Assembly (NCBI GenBank): GCA_021157815.1
Contig: JAGGVT010000094.1
Span: 1-17,337, forward strand
Length of the DNA: 17,337 bases
Direction: 5' to 3'
From: a bacterium
GTDB lineage: Bacteria; JAJVIF01; JAGGVT01
Shown: one piece after another, positions 1-7,071 of the stretch
Position numbering within the stretch: position 1 is the stretch's first letter
Layout of the letters: every line of letters begins with the position of its first letter
Translations under genes and position numbers: made by a program
The notes under the pieces: generated by a model
Databases searched by the model: none
Told to the model about the DNA's origin: nothing
The model's input: only the letters and a program-made list of their open reading frames with translations

Positions 1-15
1 ACACAGAACCTGAGA

Positions 16-573
16 ATGTCGCGTGGTGGGATAAATTCACCCACAACGGAATCGTTCGCGCTGCAAACAGACCAGTTGACAATAGGCGACATGCCGCTCG
101 ATTTCGAAGGTGTTACTTTTTCCACATCAAAAAAATCGAGGCGGTTTGCCTCAAAAATGGCACGCAATCGAAAACGGCCGGTTCTGTTGTATTTCTTCAC
201 GCTCATCTCGGCTGATTCCGGCGCTCAGATGGATTGGGCTGAAACTCTTTATCCTAAATATAAAGATAAAAATGTCTATATCTTTTGTGTAACCGATGAT
301 AAACCTGAATTCCTTAAATGGTATCTTGAGCAGGGGAAATGGAAAGTGGCTGTTTTACGTGACGAGAACTCTCTGATGCATCATGATCTTGAGGTCGACA
401 TCCACCCCTACATTATTCTTCTTGACCATTGGGGTGTAGTGCGTACAATTTCCAGGGGGTATAATGAAGAATCTCTCAAATTTGTCGAGAGTGTAATGGA
501 TGAAATAATCGATGAGGCTAATCGTACTATTGCTCTTGAAAAAACGGGTGGCCCACCGATCCATAAGAATTAA
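16..573 (+). CDS. Thioredoxin-fold protein lacking the CxxC active site
   Basis: About 185 residues. The region around residues 54-64 (RPVLLYFFTLI) looks like the first core strand of a thioredoxin or TlpA/AhpC-type fold. Residues 128-140 (VDIHPYIILLDHWG) look like the strand carrying the cis-proline (P131) and the following strand. Where redoxins carry CxxC just after the first strand, this protein reads ISADSGAQ, so the redox cysteines are missing and a disulfide-exchange role is unlikely. No signal peptide is visible. The codons before the ATG at 16 stay open to the window edge and the Shine-Dalgarno is weak (a GAG next to the ATG), so the true start may lie upstream and the gene may be partial. 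A zinc-ribbon gene follows 18 bases later, probably in the same operon. Fold assignment is by motif only; function unknown. Confidence 0.7.
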   Translation: MSRGGINSPTTESFALQTDQLTIGDMPLDFEGVTFSTSKKSRRFASKMARNRKRPVLLYFFTLISADSGAQMDWAETLYPKYKDKNVYIFCVTDDKPEFLKWYLEQGKWKVAVLRDENSLMHHDLEVDIHPYIILLDHWGVVRTISRGYNEESLKFVESVMDEIIDEANRTIALEKTGGPPIHKN

Positions 574-591
574 TAAAACAAAGGACGCTAT

Positions 592-819
592 ATGTTCTAC
601 AAAACAACAAATGATGAACAGTACTTCTCTCGAGAGGGCACTTTTGCTTATACCGAGCAAAACCTTGAGGCTGTTCTTGATTACCTTGAGGATATGATTC
701 TCATGACAGGATGCTCTAAGTGCGGTTCGCTCAACACGCGATTGGTTATTACGGATTCATCACGCTTCCTCCTGTGCCTGACATGCGGCAACGCGGAAGA
801 GCTCCCTCCTCCAAGCTAA
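592..819 (+). CDS. Small zinc-ribbon protein
   Basis: 75 residues, preceded by AAGGA at 581-585, six bases before the ATG. The C-terminal half has two CxxC knuckles, C41-x-x-C44 and C62-x-x-C65, with a beta-hairpin-like spacer of 17 residues. This is the classical arrangement of a zinc ribbon binding one Zn2+. The N-terminal 35 residues look like a short helical region with no recognised domain. It follows the thioredoxin-fold gene by 18 bases and is probably co-transcribed with it. Zinc ribbons of this size commonly act as nucleic-acid or protein adaptors, but nothing here says which. The product is a hypothetical protein; zinc binding is well supported by the cysteine pattern. Confidence 0.75.
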   Translation: MFYKTTNDEQYFSREGTFAYTEQNLEAVLDYLEDMILMTGCSKCGSLNTRLVITDSSRFLLCLTCGNAEELPPPS

Positions 820-867
820 AACCATTGTAAAATATAAGACTCCTGATATTCGCGTGAAACAAAGTTC

Positions 868-1144
868 CGTCATTCCCGCGAAAGCCGGTTCTTTAGTCTG
901 TCCTCAGAAATCCATTTATTTCTTTGAATCAAGCTATCGCACTGATCTTTCCATCAATTGCCTTATACTAAAATCAAAAGAAAATTGTATCCTCGCTTTC
1001 GGGGCTGTTGAAAAAGTTTTAACGTAGGGACGAACCTTGTGTTCGTCCGGAAGGTTAGGCATAAATACAGGGCGAACACAAGGTTCGCCCCTGCGGTCTG
1101 TGTCAAAACAAGCTTTTTCAACAAGCCCTTTCGCGGGAATGACG
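868..1144. repeat. Nested inverted-repeat cluster in the 820-1261 intergenic gap
   Basis: This 442-base gap between convergent genes holds no convincing gene but three nested inverted pairs. The outermost is a perfect 17-base inverted pair, 868-884 and 1128-1144 (CGTCATTCCCGCGAAAG and its reverse complement). The next is GGGCTGTTGAAAAAG at 1002-1015 against CTTTTTCAACAAGCCC at 1113-1128 (one base longer). The innermost is 1027-1048 against 1070-1091. Arms of this kind are common dispersed intergenic repeats in bacteria (general knowledge). The nesting suggests repeats inserted into or next to one another, or a MITE-like foldback unit. No transposase gene is present. Confidence 0.75.
1027..1091. 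repeat. Inner inverted repeat, 22-base arms
   Basis: The left arm 1027-1048 reads GGGACGAACCTTGTGTTCGTCC, and the right arm 1070-1091 is its reverse complement except for a few changes near the ends. The spacer is 21 bases. Each arm is itself palindromic at its tips (GGACGAAC...GTTCGTCC and GGGCGAAC...GTTCGCCC), and the tip changes keep that pairing. This is the innermost pair of the 868-1144 cluster. Confidence 0.75.
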
Positions 1145-1216
1145 TTTTTCTTTCTGCCTGGAGGTTCTGAGACAGTCTCCTCATTAACCGGGAAAATGAT
1201 GGTAGATTCACGCAAT

Positions 1217-1239
1217 ACCCCGGCGAAGGGACGCCGGGT
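1217..1239. other. GC-rich hairpin downstream of two convergent genes
   Basis: ACCCCGGCG at 1217-1225 pairs with CGCCGGGT at 1232-1239 around an AAGGGA loop. It lies 23 bases beyond the stop codon of the minus-strand gene ending at 1262. It has no T-tract on either strand, so it is at best a weak or Rho-assisted transcription end, or an RNA-stabilising hairpin. Confidence 0.4.
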
Positions 1240-1261
1240 TACGAATTGTGTCAGATCGAAT

Positions 1262-2575
1262 TTACCCCAGCTTGTCCTTGATGATTTCCTCCAGCGACGG
1301 TTCGCTGGTTACCTCAAGGTTATAAAACACACGCACGGATGGCTTGTCGATTGTTATCAGCCTTCTCAAATCAATCGGAGTTCCAATCACAACCGCATCG
1401 CAATCCGTCGCATTAATGGTCTTTTCAAGGTCCTCAATCTGCTGTCCGGAATAGCCCATCGCCGGCAGAAGTTTTCCGATTCCCGGATATTTGCTGAATG
1501 TATCCTTGAGCGTACCGACAAGGTATGGTCGAGGGTCGATTATTTCAGATGCGCCGTACTTCTCAGCCGCGACAGTTCCCGCGCCTATTTTCATCCCGCC
1601 GTGAGTGCAGGTGGGGCCATCCTCGACAACAAGAACTCTCTTGCCCCTGATTGCGTTTTCATCCTCGACTGTGGCTGGTGAATTCGCATAAACGATTGTC
1701 GCACCGGGATTATGCTCTGCGACATTTCTTTTTATTATCTCAACACCCTCAGGCGGTGCGGTATCCATCTTGTTAAATACAATCACATCTGCTCGTTTGA
1801 AATTCTCATCGCTGGGATAATAACGCAATTCATCCCCGGCGCGATGCGGATCAACTACGGTAATATACAAATCAGGCTTAAAAAACGGAATGTCGTTGTT
1901 GCCGCCATCCCAGAGAACGACATCAGCCTCCTTTTCAGCCTCTCGAAGGATAGCCTCGTAATCGACTCCGGCGTAAACGATAGTGTTATTCACGATATGC
2001 GGCTCGTACTCTTCCATCTCCTCGATTGTGCATTTGTGCTTTTTCAAATCCTCGATTGACGCGAACCTTTGCACTTTTTGAAGATTCAATTCACCGTACG
2101 GCATCGGATGCCTTGCCGCGACGGTCTTTTTGCCCATCGAATTGAGAATATCCCTGACCCGCCGCGTTGTCTGCGATTTCCCGCATCCCGTTCGAACCGC
2201 GACAATCGCCACGACCGGCTTTGTGGATGGCACCATGCACGGATCTACCGGCGCAAGGCTGAAAGCTGATCCGGCATCTATGACACGATTTCTTTGTTTT
2301 TCAATGAAATCGTATGAAACATCCGAATATGCAAAAACACATTCATCCGCGGAATATTCCCTTATCAGCGATTCAAGATTAACCTCATCATGAATCGGAA
2401 TTCCGGTGGGATAAAGCTCACCGGACAGTTCAGGCGGATATGAGCGATCAACAATCCATGGAATCTGAGTCGCAGTGAACGCAACGATATTGTAATCGGA
2501 ATTGTTCCTGTAACATGTGTTGAAAACGTGAAAATCCTTGCCTGCAGCCCCCATGATGATAATTCTTCTTGCCAT
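1262..2575 (-). CDS. Cyclic 2,3-diphosphoglycerate synthetase-family P-loop protein
   Basis: 437 residues. The N-terminal 110 residues look Rossmann-like, starting RRIIIMGAAGKDFH. A P-loop follows at 126-134 (AVRTGCGKS), then WDGGNND at 222-228 and a GTPase-like NKMD specificity motif at 268-271, then a conserved C-terminal part with EDGPTCTHGGMKIGAG. This layout matches the family named after CpgS of Methanothermus, which closes 2,3-diphosphoglycerate to the cyclic form using ATP. Many bacteria carry homologues whose reaction is untested, so 'P-loop NTPase of the CpgS family' is the safe call. AGGAAGGC lies upstream of the ATG at good spacing. The gene is monocistronic: a divergent gene lies upstream and convergent genes downstream. 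The presence of NKxD makes GTP as likely a substrate as ATP. Confidence 0.85.
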   Translation of the reverse strand: MARRIIIMGAAGKDFHVFNTCYRNNSDYNIVAFTATQIPWIVDRSYPPELSGELYPTGIPIHDEVNLESLIREYSADECVFAYSDVSYDFIEKQRNRVIDAGSAFSLAPVDPCMVPSTKPVVAIVAVRTGCGKSQTTRRVRDILNSMGKKTVAARHPMPYGELNLQKVQRFASIEDLKKHKCTIEEMEEYEPHIVNNTIVYAGVDYEAILREAEKEADVVLWDGGNNDIPFFKPDLYITVVDPHRAGDELRYYPSDENFKRADVIVFNKMDTAPPEGVEIIKRNVAEHNPGATIVYANSPATVEDENAIRGKRVLVVEDGPTCTHGGMKIGAGTVAAEKYGASEIIDPRPYLVGTLKDTFSKYPGIGKLLPAMGYSGQQIEDLEKTINATDCDAVVIGTPIDLRRLITIDKPSVRVFYNLEVTSEPSLEEIIKDKLG

Positions 2576-2611
2576 TATTTTGCCTTCCTTATATCAGCAT
2601 TTCGAGTATAA

Positions 2612-2637
2612 AACCGGCACATTAACGGCTGCCGGTT
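2612..2637 (-). promoter_or_regulatory. Inverted repeat in the leader of the CpgS-family gene
   Basis: AACCGGCA (2612-2619) and TGCCGGTT (2630-2637) form a perfect 8-base inverted repeat with a 10-base spacer, 37 bases upstream of the minus-strand start codon. On the minus strand it is followed by TTTTATACT. It could be an operator, an RNA hairpin in the leader, or overlap a second promoter whose -10 would be TATACT at 2610-2605. The sequence alone does not decide. Confidence 0.4.
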
Positions 2638-2666
2638 GGTCCTCAATTACAATAACCAGAATCAAT

Positions 2667-2694
2667 ATCATAGCAAATAGGTTCTGAATCGCAA
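2667..2694 (-). promoter_or_regulatory. Candidate sigma70-type promoter for the CpgS-family gene
   Basis: On the minus strand, TTGCGA (2694-2689) and TATGAT (2672-2667) are separated by 16 bases, giving 4/6 and 5/6 matches to the consensus boxes. The transcript would carry the 2612-2637 inverted repeat in its leader. The call is by consensus only. Confidence 0.35.
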
Positions 2695-2717
2695 GCATTT
2701 TGAGTGCATGATTAATA

Positions 2718-2746
2718 TTCATTTTATTCTCTTTGTGGGTTATAAT
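2718..2746 (+). promoter_or_regulatory. Candidate promoter for the 2778 gene
   Basis: A perfect TATAAT at 2741-2746 lies 17 bases after a weak -35 box TTCATT (2718-2723). The predicted transcription start is near 2753, about 25 bases before the TTG start codon at 2778, with the Shine-Dalgarno in between. Confidence 0.45.
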
Positions 2747-2777
2747 TAAGTCTCTTTAAAATTGAAAGGATTGTCAT

Positions 2778-3359
2778 TTGGCAAATAAAAAACAGGACAG
2801 CATTGAATTCAACCGCGAAGCTGGCATGCGCGAGGTAAAAAAAACGATCGGAATCCCGCCGTGGGGATGGGCACTCGCCGCCGCGATATTTGCCGTCGCC
2901 ATCTTCGGAAGCATCATCATCAACAAAAATCTGTCAACATGCCCGTATGAAATGGATGCGCTATATGGTCTCAGAGCGCTTGGCAACATTGAACTCGCAT
3001 ATCGGGATTTCAATATCGAAAACAGGTATGCAACTCTTGATGGTTTAAAACAGCACGGGTTTGTCAAATATGGTTTCACTGATACGAAAATCGCGCGCGG
3101 ATACAGGGTCGAGATAACGCCATTCTCATTGAACAACGACAATGTCCACAGTTTTGTGATACGAATATTTCCACTATCCAAAACCCGCCCGTGTCGAATC
3201 TTTCAGGTGGGGCCGGACCGCAAATTCAAGGAGTTCCAACCGATGGTGGATTCAAATCCGCACAGAGTGGAAAATTGGATTGACGCTACCTACATTATTA
3301 ATCAACTCCCTGAAAGAGACCGCCTGCCCTGGATGGGCGAGAATTACATGTATAATTAA
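2778..3359 (+). CDS. Single-span membrane protein with a pseudopilin-like globular part
   Basis: 193 residues starting at TTG, chosen because GAAAGGA lies seven bases upstream and no ATG fits. A lysine/arginine-rich N-terminus is followed by one membrane segment at about 30-49 (WALAAAIFAVAIFGSIII), so the bulk probably lies outside the cytoplasmic membrane. The region after residue 63 (LRALGNIELAYRDFN... then ATLDGLKQHGFV) resembles the helix-plus-sheet region of type II secretion/type IV pseudopilins, but there is no G/FTLxE prepilin cleavage site. This is therefore a pilin-like domain on an ordinary membrane anchor, an inference from pattern only. A second exported protein gene follows 68 bases later on the same strand. 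Specific function unknown. Confidence 0.7.
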   Translation: MANKKQDSIEFNREAGMREVKKTIGIPPWGWALAAAIFAVAIFGSIIINKNLSTCPYEMDALYGLRALGNIELAYRDFNIENRYATLDGLKQHGFVKYGFTDTKIARGYRVEITPFSLNNDNVHSFVIRIFPLSKTRPCRIFQVGPDRKFKEFQPMVDSNPHRVENWIDATYIINQLPERDRLPWMGENYMYN

Positions 3360-3427
3360 TAATTGATGAGCATTACGCAGAGACGAGGGGCTTAAACCTC
3401 TTGTCCAGTGTTAATGAAAAGGTGAAA

Positions 3428-4438
3428 ATGATGAAAAGATTATTAACCGCTATCTGTATTCTCCTAGTGATTTTATCCGCATCCGGCGCTATCGCCGATG
3501 ACACTAAACTTAAAAGCCACTCTTCGGACATGGTAGGAATGAAACTTGATTATCCATCCGGCTGGGTTGCGGATGATTTCAGCTGGGGGTTTATGCTCAC
3601 CGACCCGTCAACAACCGCATCCGTGAGTGTCCAGGTCTTTTTCATGCCGGCTGAATTGGAGGAGGCATACGATATCAACCTGAACTTGGAATTTTCAAAA
3701 GTCTATGGCGACCTGTTTGAATCTGTCGATGAGGGCGAAAAGGAAATTTCCGGCTTCACTTGGGATTATATAATCAGCCGCGGCAGCATAGGCACTCCTC
3801 TGGAATATTTCGAGGCGTCATATTCGCTGTTGATTGAAAACACCGTGTATTCAATTCAGCTGTTTAACCCGGCTAACTCTCCAAAGGAAATTCTCGATGA
3901 TTTGAAAGATGTCATCGATTCAGTTAAGCTGATGTATCGTGAAAGCGAACTGCCGTTGATACGGGAATACAAGAAGAAATGGGACAAAGCTGAAAAAGAC
4001 GGCTCCGGTCTTTCGTTCGATATCCCATCAAATGGCATCAAAATAGAATATTCACCCCCGTGGATGTTCACCGGTACCGGTACAAGCACCGATGCCGCTT
4101 TTCATTACATTTCAGGAGACCCGTATCAAGATATCGATATGCTCCTTATTACAATACCGAATCCGGATGTTAAAAAATCAGTTATTATGCTGCAGGGGAT
4201 TCTCGCGTCACTGACATGCCCCTACTCATCCGAAAAGGAGGATGAGGCAACTTTCAACAAGGAAAAATACTATATAAAATTACTCACTCAGGGGAAGGAT
4301 GAAAACATCCTCCATACCAGATTCTACGCCGTTAAACATAATGATGAATCCACAATCATCATTTTCGCTTATCATGAGAAAGCAAGCGAACACGCCGACG
4401 AATTGATTGATGATTTCATGGAGGGTGTGAATCTTTAA
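3428..4438 (+). CDS. Exported protein with two PsbP/Mog1-like domains
   Basis: 336 residues from ATG 3428; the adjacent ATG at 3431 is equally possible. An upstream TTG at 3401 stays open but has no Shine-Dalgarno, whereas AAAAGGTG at 3417-3424 fits these ATGs. The N-terminus is a signal peptide (KRLLTAICILLVILSASGAIA), with likely cleavage at AIA|DD. The mature part appears to contain two related units. The first is at about 30-170, starting GMKLDYPSGW; the second is at about 195-335, starting GIKIEYSPPW. Each opens with a strand ending in YP/SxxW and continues with alternating strands and a C-terminal helix. This resembles the PsbP/DcrB/Mog1-type alpha-beta sandwich. The fold is inferred; the role is unknown. 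It probably shares a transcript with the membrane protein upstream. Confidence 0.75.
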   Translation: MMKRLLTAICILLVILSASGAIADDTKLKSHSSDMVGMKLDYPSGWVADDFSWGFMLTDPSTTASVSVQVFFMPAELEEAYDINLNLEFSKVYGDLFESVDEGEKEISGFTWDYIISRGSIGTPLEYFEASYSLLIENTVYSIQLFNPANSPKEILDDLKDVIDSVKLMYRESELPLIREYKKKWDKAEKDGSGLSFDIPSNGIKIEYSPPWMFTGTGTSTDAAFHYISGDPYQDIDMLLITIPNPDVKKSVIMLQGILASLTCPYSSEKEDEATFNKEKYYIKLLTQGKDENILHTRFYAVKHNDESTIIIFAYHEKASEHADELIDDFMEGVNL

Positions 4439-4496
4439 AACCATCACGGATTCCTGTCATCACGAACCTGTCGGGAAAGGCATCGCAAACAAAATG

Positions 4497-4626
4497 CCCC
4501 CACCCCAGCCCTCCCCGCGAGCGGGGAGGGAGAATGTTCTTGCTTCCTTTCGCAAGTGCATATACCAGCTATATTATTTGCACATGCAAAAAAATCTCCC
4601 CCCGCTCGCGGGGGATCAAGGGGGGG
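4497..4626. repeat. GC-rich double-hairpin repeat, copy 1 (130 bp)
   Basis: The left arm 4497-4532 contains CCCTCCCCGC-GA-GCGGGGAGGG, a near-perfect hairpin. The right arm 4596-4626 contains CCCCCGCTCGCGGGGG followed by a G-run. The two arms are approximate reverse complements of each other, so the whole unit can also fold back on itself. The middle (about 60 bp, AT-richer) keeps a weak inverted symmetry around GTGCA...TGCAC. A second copy of nearly equal length lies at 12908-13036. The unit fills the gap between two convergent genes and may help end transcription in both directions. Confidence 0.8.
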
Positions 4627-4671
4627 TGTGATGCAAAAACAATCTTTCCCGATGCCAAAATATACTTCATT

Positions 4672-5523
4672 TTAGAAAAGCTTACGCTGTTTTCTCGCGC
4701 TATTTCTTAGCTTTTCAAAATACTGTTTTGTCCACCTGTCAGCTTTCTCAATATTTGGATTGCGCGCAAGCATTTCTTTAAAGCGAGCGCCGTGTATAAC
4801 ACGTTTGTTATTCTGCTTTGTTGTTGGCACAAGATGATGAACCAGCTCATGGTAAACCACTGCTTCAACCACATATTTCGGCACATACGACCTGTCAAGC
4901 AGTGAATTTATCCGTATCAGCCCGCAATCATCCAGCCTTTTGTATGTTCCCCATGTAATCGAACGATAGCCGCCGGATGCACTCCGCCAGGCGATAAGAA
5001 CACCATCAGTTTGACACGTGTATTTCCTCATCACTTCATTCAGTATTTCATCGAGATTATGATGATTCCCGACTGGGCCATAGCAGTATTTCAAATGATT
5101 CGTTGACAGTGTGTTACGGTCTTTTCTCAGTGAACGTTCTGATAGAAATCTGTTGATTCGCTCATCATCGCCCCGACGGCGTTTCCTGAGGATATGCCTG
5201 AAAAGAGAACGAAGCGTTTCATCATCGGCTTCGAGAAATACCTTTTGCAACCTGAGGCATTTTCGCTTGTCAATCGATGCCATAATTTGGACATTGTCAT
5301 GCCAGATAATGTCGTAAAAGCTCAATCCCTCATCCTTTGCGATTTTATTTATTTCTTCCGTACGCCTGTTTCTTTCAGCATGAAGTTCAGCAAGTTCTCT
5401 GTCGGATTTCGACGTGTTTTCACTTTCCTCCTCTTTCTTTGTTTCAGAGGGCAGGTCGGATTGTTTTTCGACAGGGATATCGAAAAGCGTCAATTGATTT
5501 TCATCTGTTTGGTTTTTCGCCAC
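4672..5523 (-). CDS. SprT-like zinc metalloprotease with possible clamp-binding motif
   Basis: 283 residues. The C-terminal part carries the zinc-protease signature H225-E226-L-V-H229 (VVYHELVHH) and a third histidine in VIHGARF (H244). This is the SprT/Spartan/WLM-type arrangement, in which three His bind Zn2+ and Glu is catalytic. Residues 10-14 are QLTLF, close to the bacterial sliding-clamp (DnaN) binding consensus QL[SD]LF, and are followed by a charged, low-complexity linker (about 18-45). Residues 41-135 are helical and rich in Arg/Lys. SprT-family proteins in eukaryotes (Spartan) digest DNA-protein crosslinks and dock on PCNA through a similar short motif; that role here is inference. 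The start is GTG 5523, the first after an in-frame stop, without a clear Shine-Dalgarno. A terminator lies just upstream, so expression needs read-through or a hidden promoter. Confidence 0.85.
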   Translation of the reverse strand: MAKNQTDENQLTLFDIPVEKQSDLPSETKKEEESENTSKSDRELAELHAERNRRTEEINKIAKDEGLSFYDIIWHDNVQIMASIDKRKCLRLQKVFLEADDETLRSLFRHILRKRRRGDDERINRFLSERSLRKDRNTLSTNHLKYCYGPVGNHHNLDEILNEVMRKYTCQTDGVLIAWRSASGGYRSITWGTYKRLDDCGLIRINSLLDRSYVPKYVVEAVVYHELVHHLVPTTKQNNKRVIHGARFKEMLARNPNIEKADRWTKQYFEKLRNSARKQRKLF

Positions 5524-5559
5524 GATAACAGGAAGAATCTGTGGTTAATAAAGATTGAT

Positions 5560-5587
5560 AAAAAGACCCGCTCGTATATGGCGGGTC
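5560..5587 (-). terminator. Rho-independent terminator of the PKD lipoprotein gene
   Basis: On the minus strand GACCCGC (5587-5581) pairs with GCGGGTC (5571-5565) around a nine-base loop and is followed directly by TTTTTAT. It starts 26 bases after the stop codon of the gene ending at 5613, as expected for an intrinsic terminator, and it separates that gene from the SprT-like gene. Confidence 0.8.
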
Positions 5588-5612
5588 ACGTAAATCTGTC
5601 TTATTTGGATTC

Positions 5613-6320
5613 CTAGAAATCGACAAGTATATGAATGCTCGTTTCTTCCCACAATCCAAGATTGTCATACACTCTGAGCACCGGATAGTAATTGCCGGGA
5701 TTATCGAAAGTCCACGATGTGTTTCCATCATTTTCCGAAGTAACATAATCCCAGATACCATCGGAATTAAAATCCCATCGATATTCAACGAGACTCGCGC
5801 CAACCTGCGGAGTTGAGTCCTCCGAAATGAAATTGACATCAAGCGGTGCAGAGCCGGATGGCGGAATGGCGACTATAACCGGATTTGGCGTCGGTTCAAG
5901 CGCCTCTATCTCGAATGTCTCCACTGCCTGTGAGCCGAAGTCATCCTCGACTATCAGCTTGACATAATAGATTCCGGTTGCCGCGTATAACGGAGACGGA
6001 TTAGGTTCAACAGCGTCTGTTATTCCATCCGAGTCAAAATCCCAGATAAACTTGTATGGTTCCAGTCCGCCAACAGTTTCTGTTGTGAATGTAACCAGAA
6101 ATGGAACTTTGCCTGAATCGGCGCTGCGATAAACCGTAACCCCGAGGGGTTCAGTGTCACCGGGTATTGTCTGCCCTGGAGGCGGTGGAGGTCCGGGAAG
6201 ATTCTGCTGATTGTTGTCGTCCTGTCCCGGAGGTGCAATTGGTTCCGTAGTGGAATTGCATCCTACAAAAATTACAGCTAAAACCACGAGAATGATGGGA
6301 ATGAATATTTTATGTATCAA
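5613..6320 (-). CDS. Lipoprotein with two PKD-like domains
   Basis: 235 residues from TTG at 6320. This start is preferred over one 14 codons upstream because AGGGAGGAG lies six bases before it and it gives a clean lipoprotein signal (HKIFIPIILVVLAVIFVG|C21). After the lipidated cysteine comes a Pro/Gln/Asn-rich linker (about 27-55). Two beta-sandwich repeats of PKD type follow, at about 58-145 and 150-235. Each has the hallmark WDFxSDG core (WDFDSDG and WDFNSDG) and a Y-xx-L-x-V-xD segment near its end. The aspartate-rich turns could bind Ca2+. PKD domains are extracellular adhesion or spacer modules; no enzyme domain is attached. The gene is probably monocistronic, with its own promoter near 6423-6451 and a terminator at 5560-5587. 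Confidence 0.85.
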   Translation of the reverse strand: MIHKIFIPIILVVLAVIFVGCNSTTEPIAPPGQDDNNQQNLPGPPPPPGQTIPGDTEPLGVTVYRSADSGKVPFLVTFTTETVGGLEPYKFIWDFDSDGITDAVEPNPSPLYAATGIYYVKLIVEDDFGSQAVETFEIEALEPTPNPVIVAIPPSGSAPLDVNFISEDSTPQVGASLVEYRWDFNSDGIWDYVTSENDGNTSWTFDNPGNYYPVLRVYDNLGLWEETSIHILVDF

Positions 6321-6422
6321 GGTTAACTCCTCCCTGTAAATAGGGTGGCATAAATGAATCACCCTTGAAAGCTATTAATTATTTCACTTTCCGGGCAATT
6401 CTCTTTAAATAATCAAAGCTGG

Positions 6423-6451
6423 ATTATATCAATCCAATGCTTCAAATGCAA
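6423..6451 (-). promoter_or_regulatory. Candidate promoter for the PKD lipoprotein gene
   Basis: On the minus strand TTGCAT (6451-6446) is followed 17 bases later by a perfect TATAAT (6428-6423). Transcription would start near 6416 and leave a leader of about 95 bases before the TTG start at 6320. The call is by consensus match only. Confidence 0.45.
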
Positions 6452-6489
6452 TCACAAAATCAGTCCTGAGCTAATCACTGGCAGACGGA

Positions 6490-7053
6490 TTATTTATTAA
6501 CCCGTTCGAGATAACGCCCTTCGCGAGTATCCACCTTGATTGTTTCACCCTCGTTGATAAACAAGGGCACCTGAATCACCGCGCCGCCATCGATTGTCGC
6601 AGGCTTTGAGCCTCCTGTTGCTGTATCGCCCTTTACTCCCGGATCGGTTTTTACAATGGTTGTGATAATAATCGCCGGCAGTTCAATTCCCAGAATCTCA
6701 TCCCTGCAGGTTATCAGCGTTACATTCATGTTTTCAACCATATAGCCCGCCTGATCGCCAAGGCGCTCGGATGGTATCTCGGTCTGATCAAAACTCTCAT
6801 TATCCATGAAAACAAACGCATCACCTGATTTATACAGATACTGTGCTGTTCGATTCTCGACTCTCAACTCCTCAACCTTTTCACTCGTTCTGAAAGTTCT
6901 CTCAACCACGCTGCCTTTTCTCAGATTTTTTATCTTGACCCGCACAAACGCCGGACCCTTGCCCGGTTTAACATGCTGGTATTCAGTTACCTGCCAGTAC
7001 TCATTATCATGTTCAAAACAGGTACCGGGTCGAAGATCATTTGTCGTAATCAT
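6490..7053 (-). CDS. efp: Translation elongation factor P
   Basis: 187 residues, the normal length for EF-P. It enters the ribosomal E-site region and helps peptide-bond formation at proline stretches. All three domains are visible: the KOW-like N-terminal domain (1-65), the OB domain with QYLYKSGDAFVFMD, and the C-terminal domain with TDPGVKGDTATGGSKPA and VPLFINEGETIKVDTR. The loop tip is HVKPGKGPAFVR, with Lys32 at the tip. This is the form known from Bacillus subtilis, rather than the arginine form that is rhamnosylated. No modification gene (epmA/B or ymfI) is in the window. Start ATG 7053 has a modest GGGTG Shine-Dalgarno. A VanZ-family gene lies upstream on the same strand, 151 bases away. 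Confidence 0.97.
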   Translation of the reverse strand: MITTNDLRPGTCFEHDNEYWQVTEYQHVKPGKGPAFVRVKIKNLRKGSVVERTFRTSEKVEELRVENRTAQYLYKSGDAFVFMDNESFDQTEIPSERLGDQAGYMVENMNVTLITCRDEILGIELPAIIITTIVKTDPGVKGDTATGGSKPATIDGGAVIQVPLFINEGETIKVDTREGRYLERVNK

Positions 7054-7071
7054 GCCATATCACCCATACAA

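Noticed and set aside
1037-1681. Open frame of 214 codons on the plus strand
   Set aside because: It runs through the inverted-repeat cluster and then antisense to the CpgS-family gene, with no ribosome site or recognisable domain.
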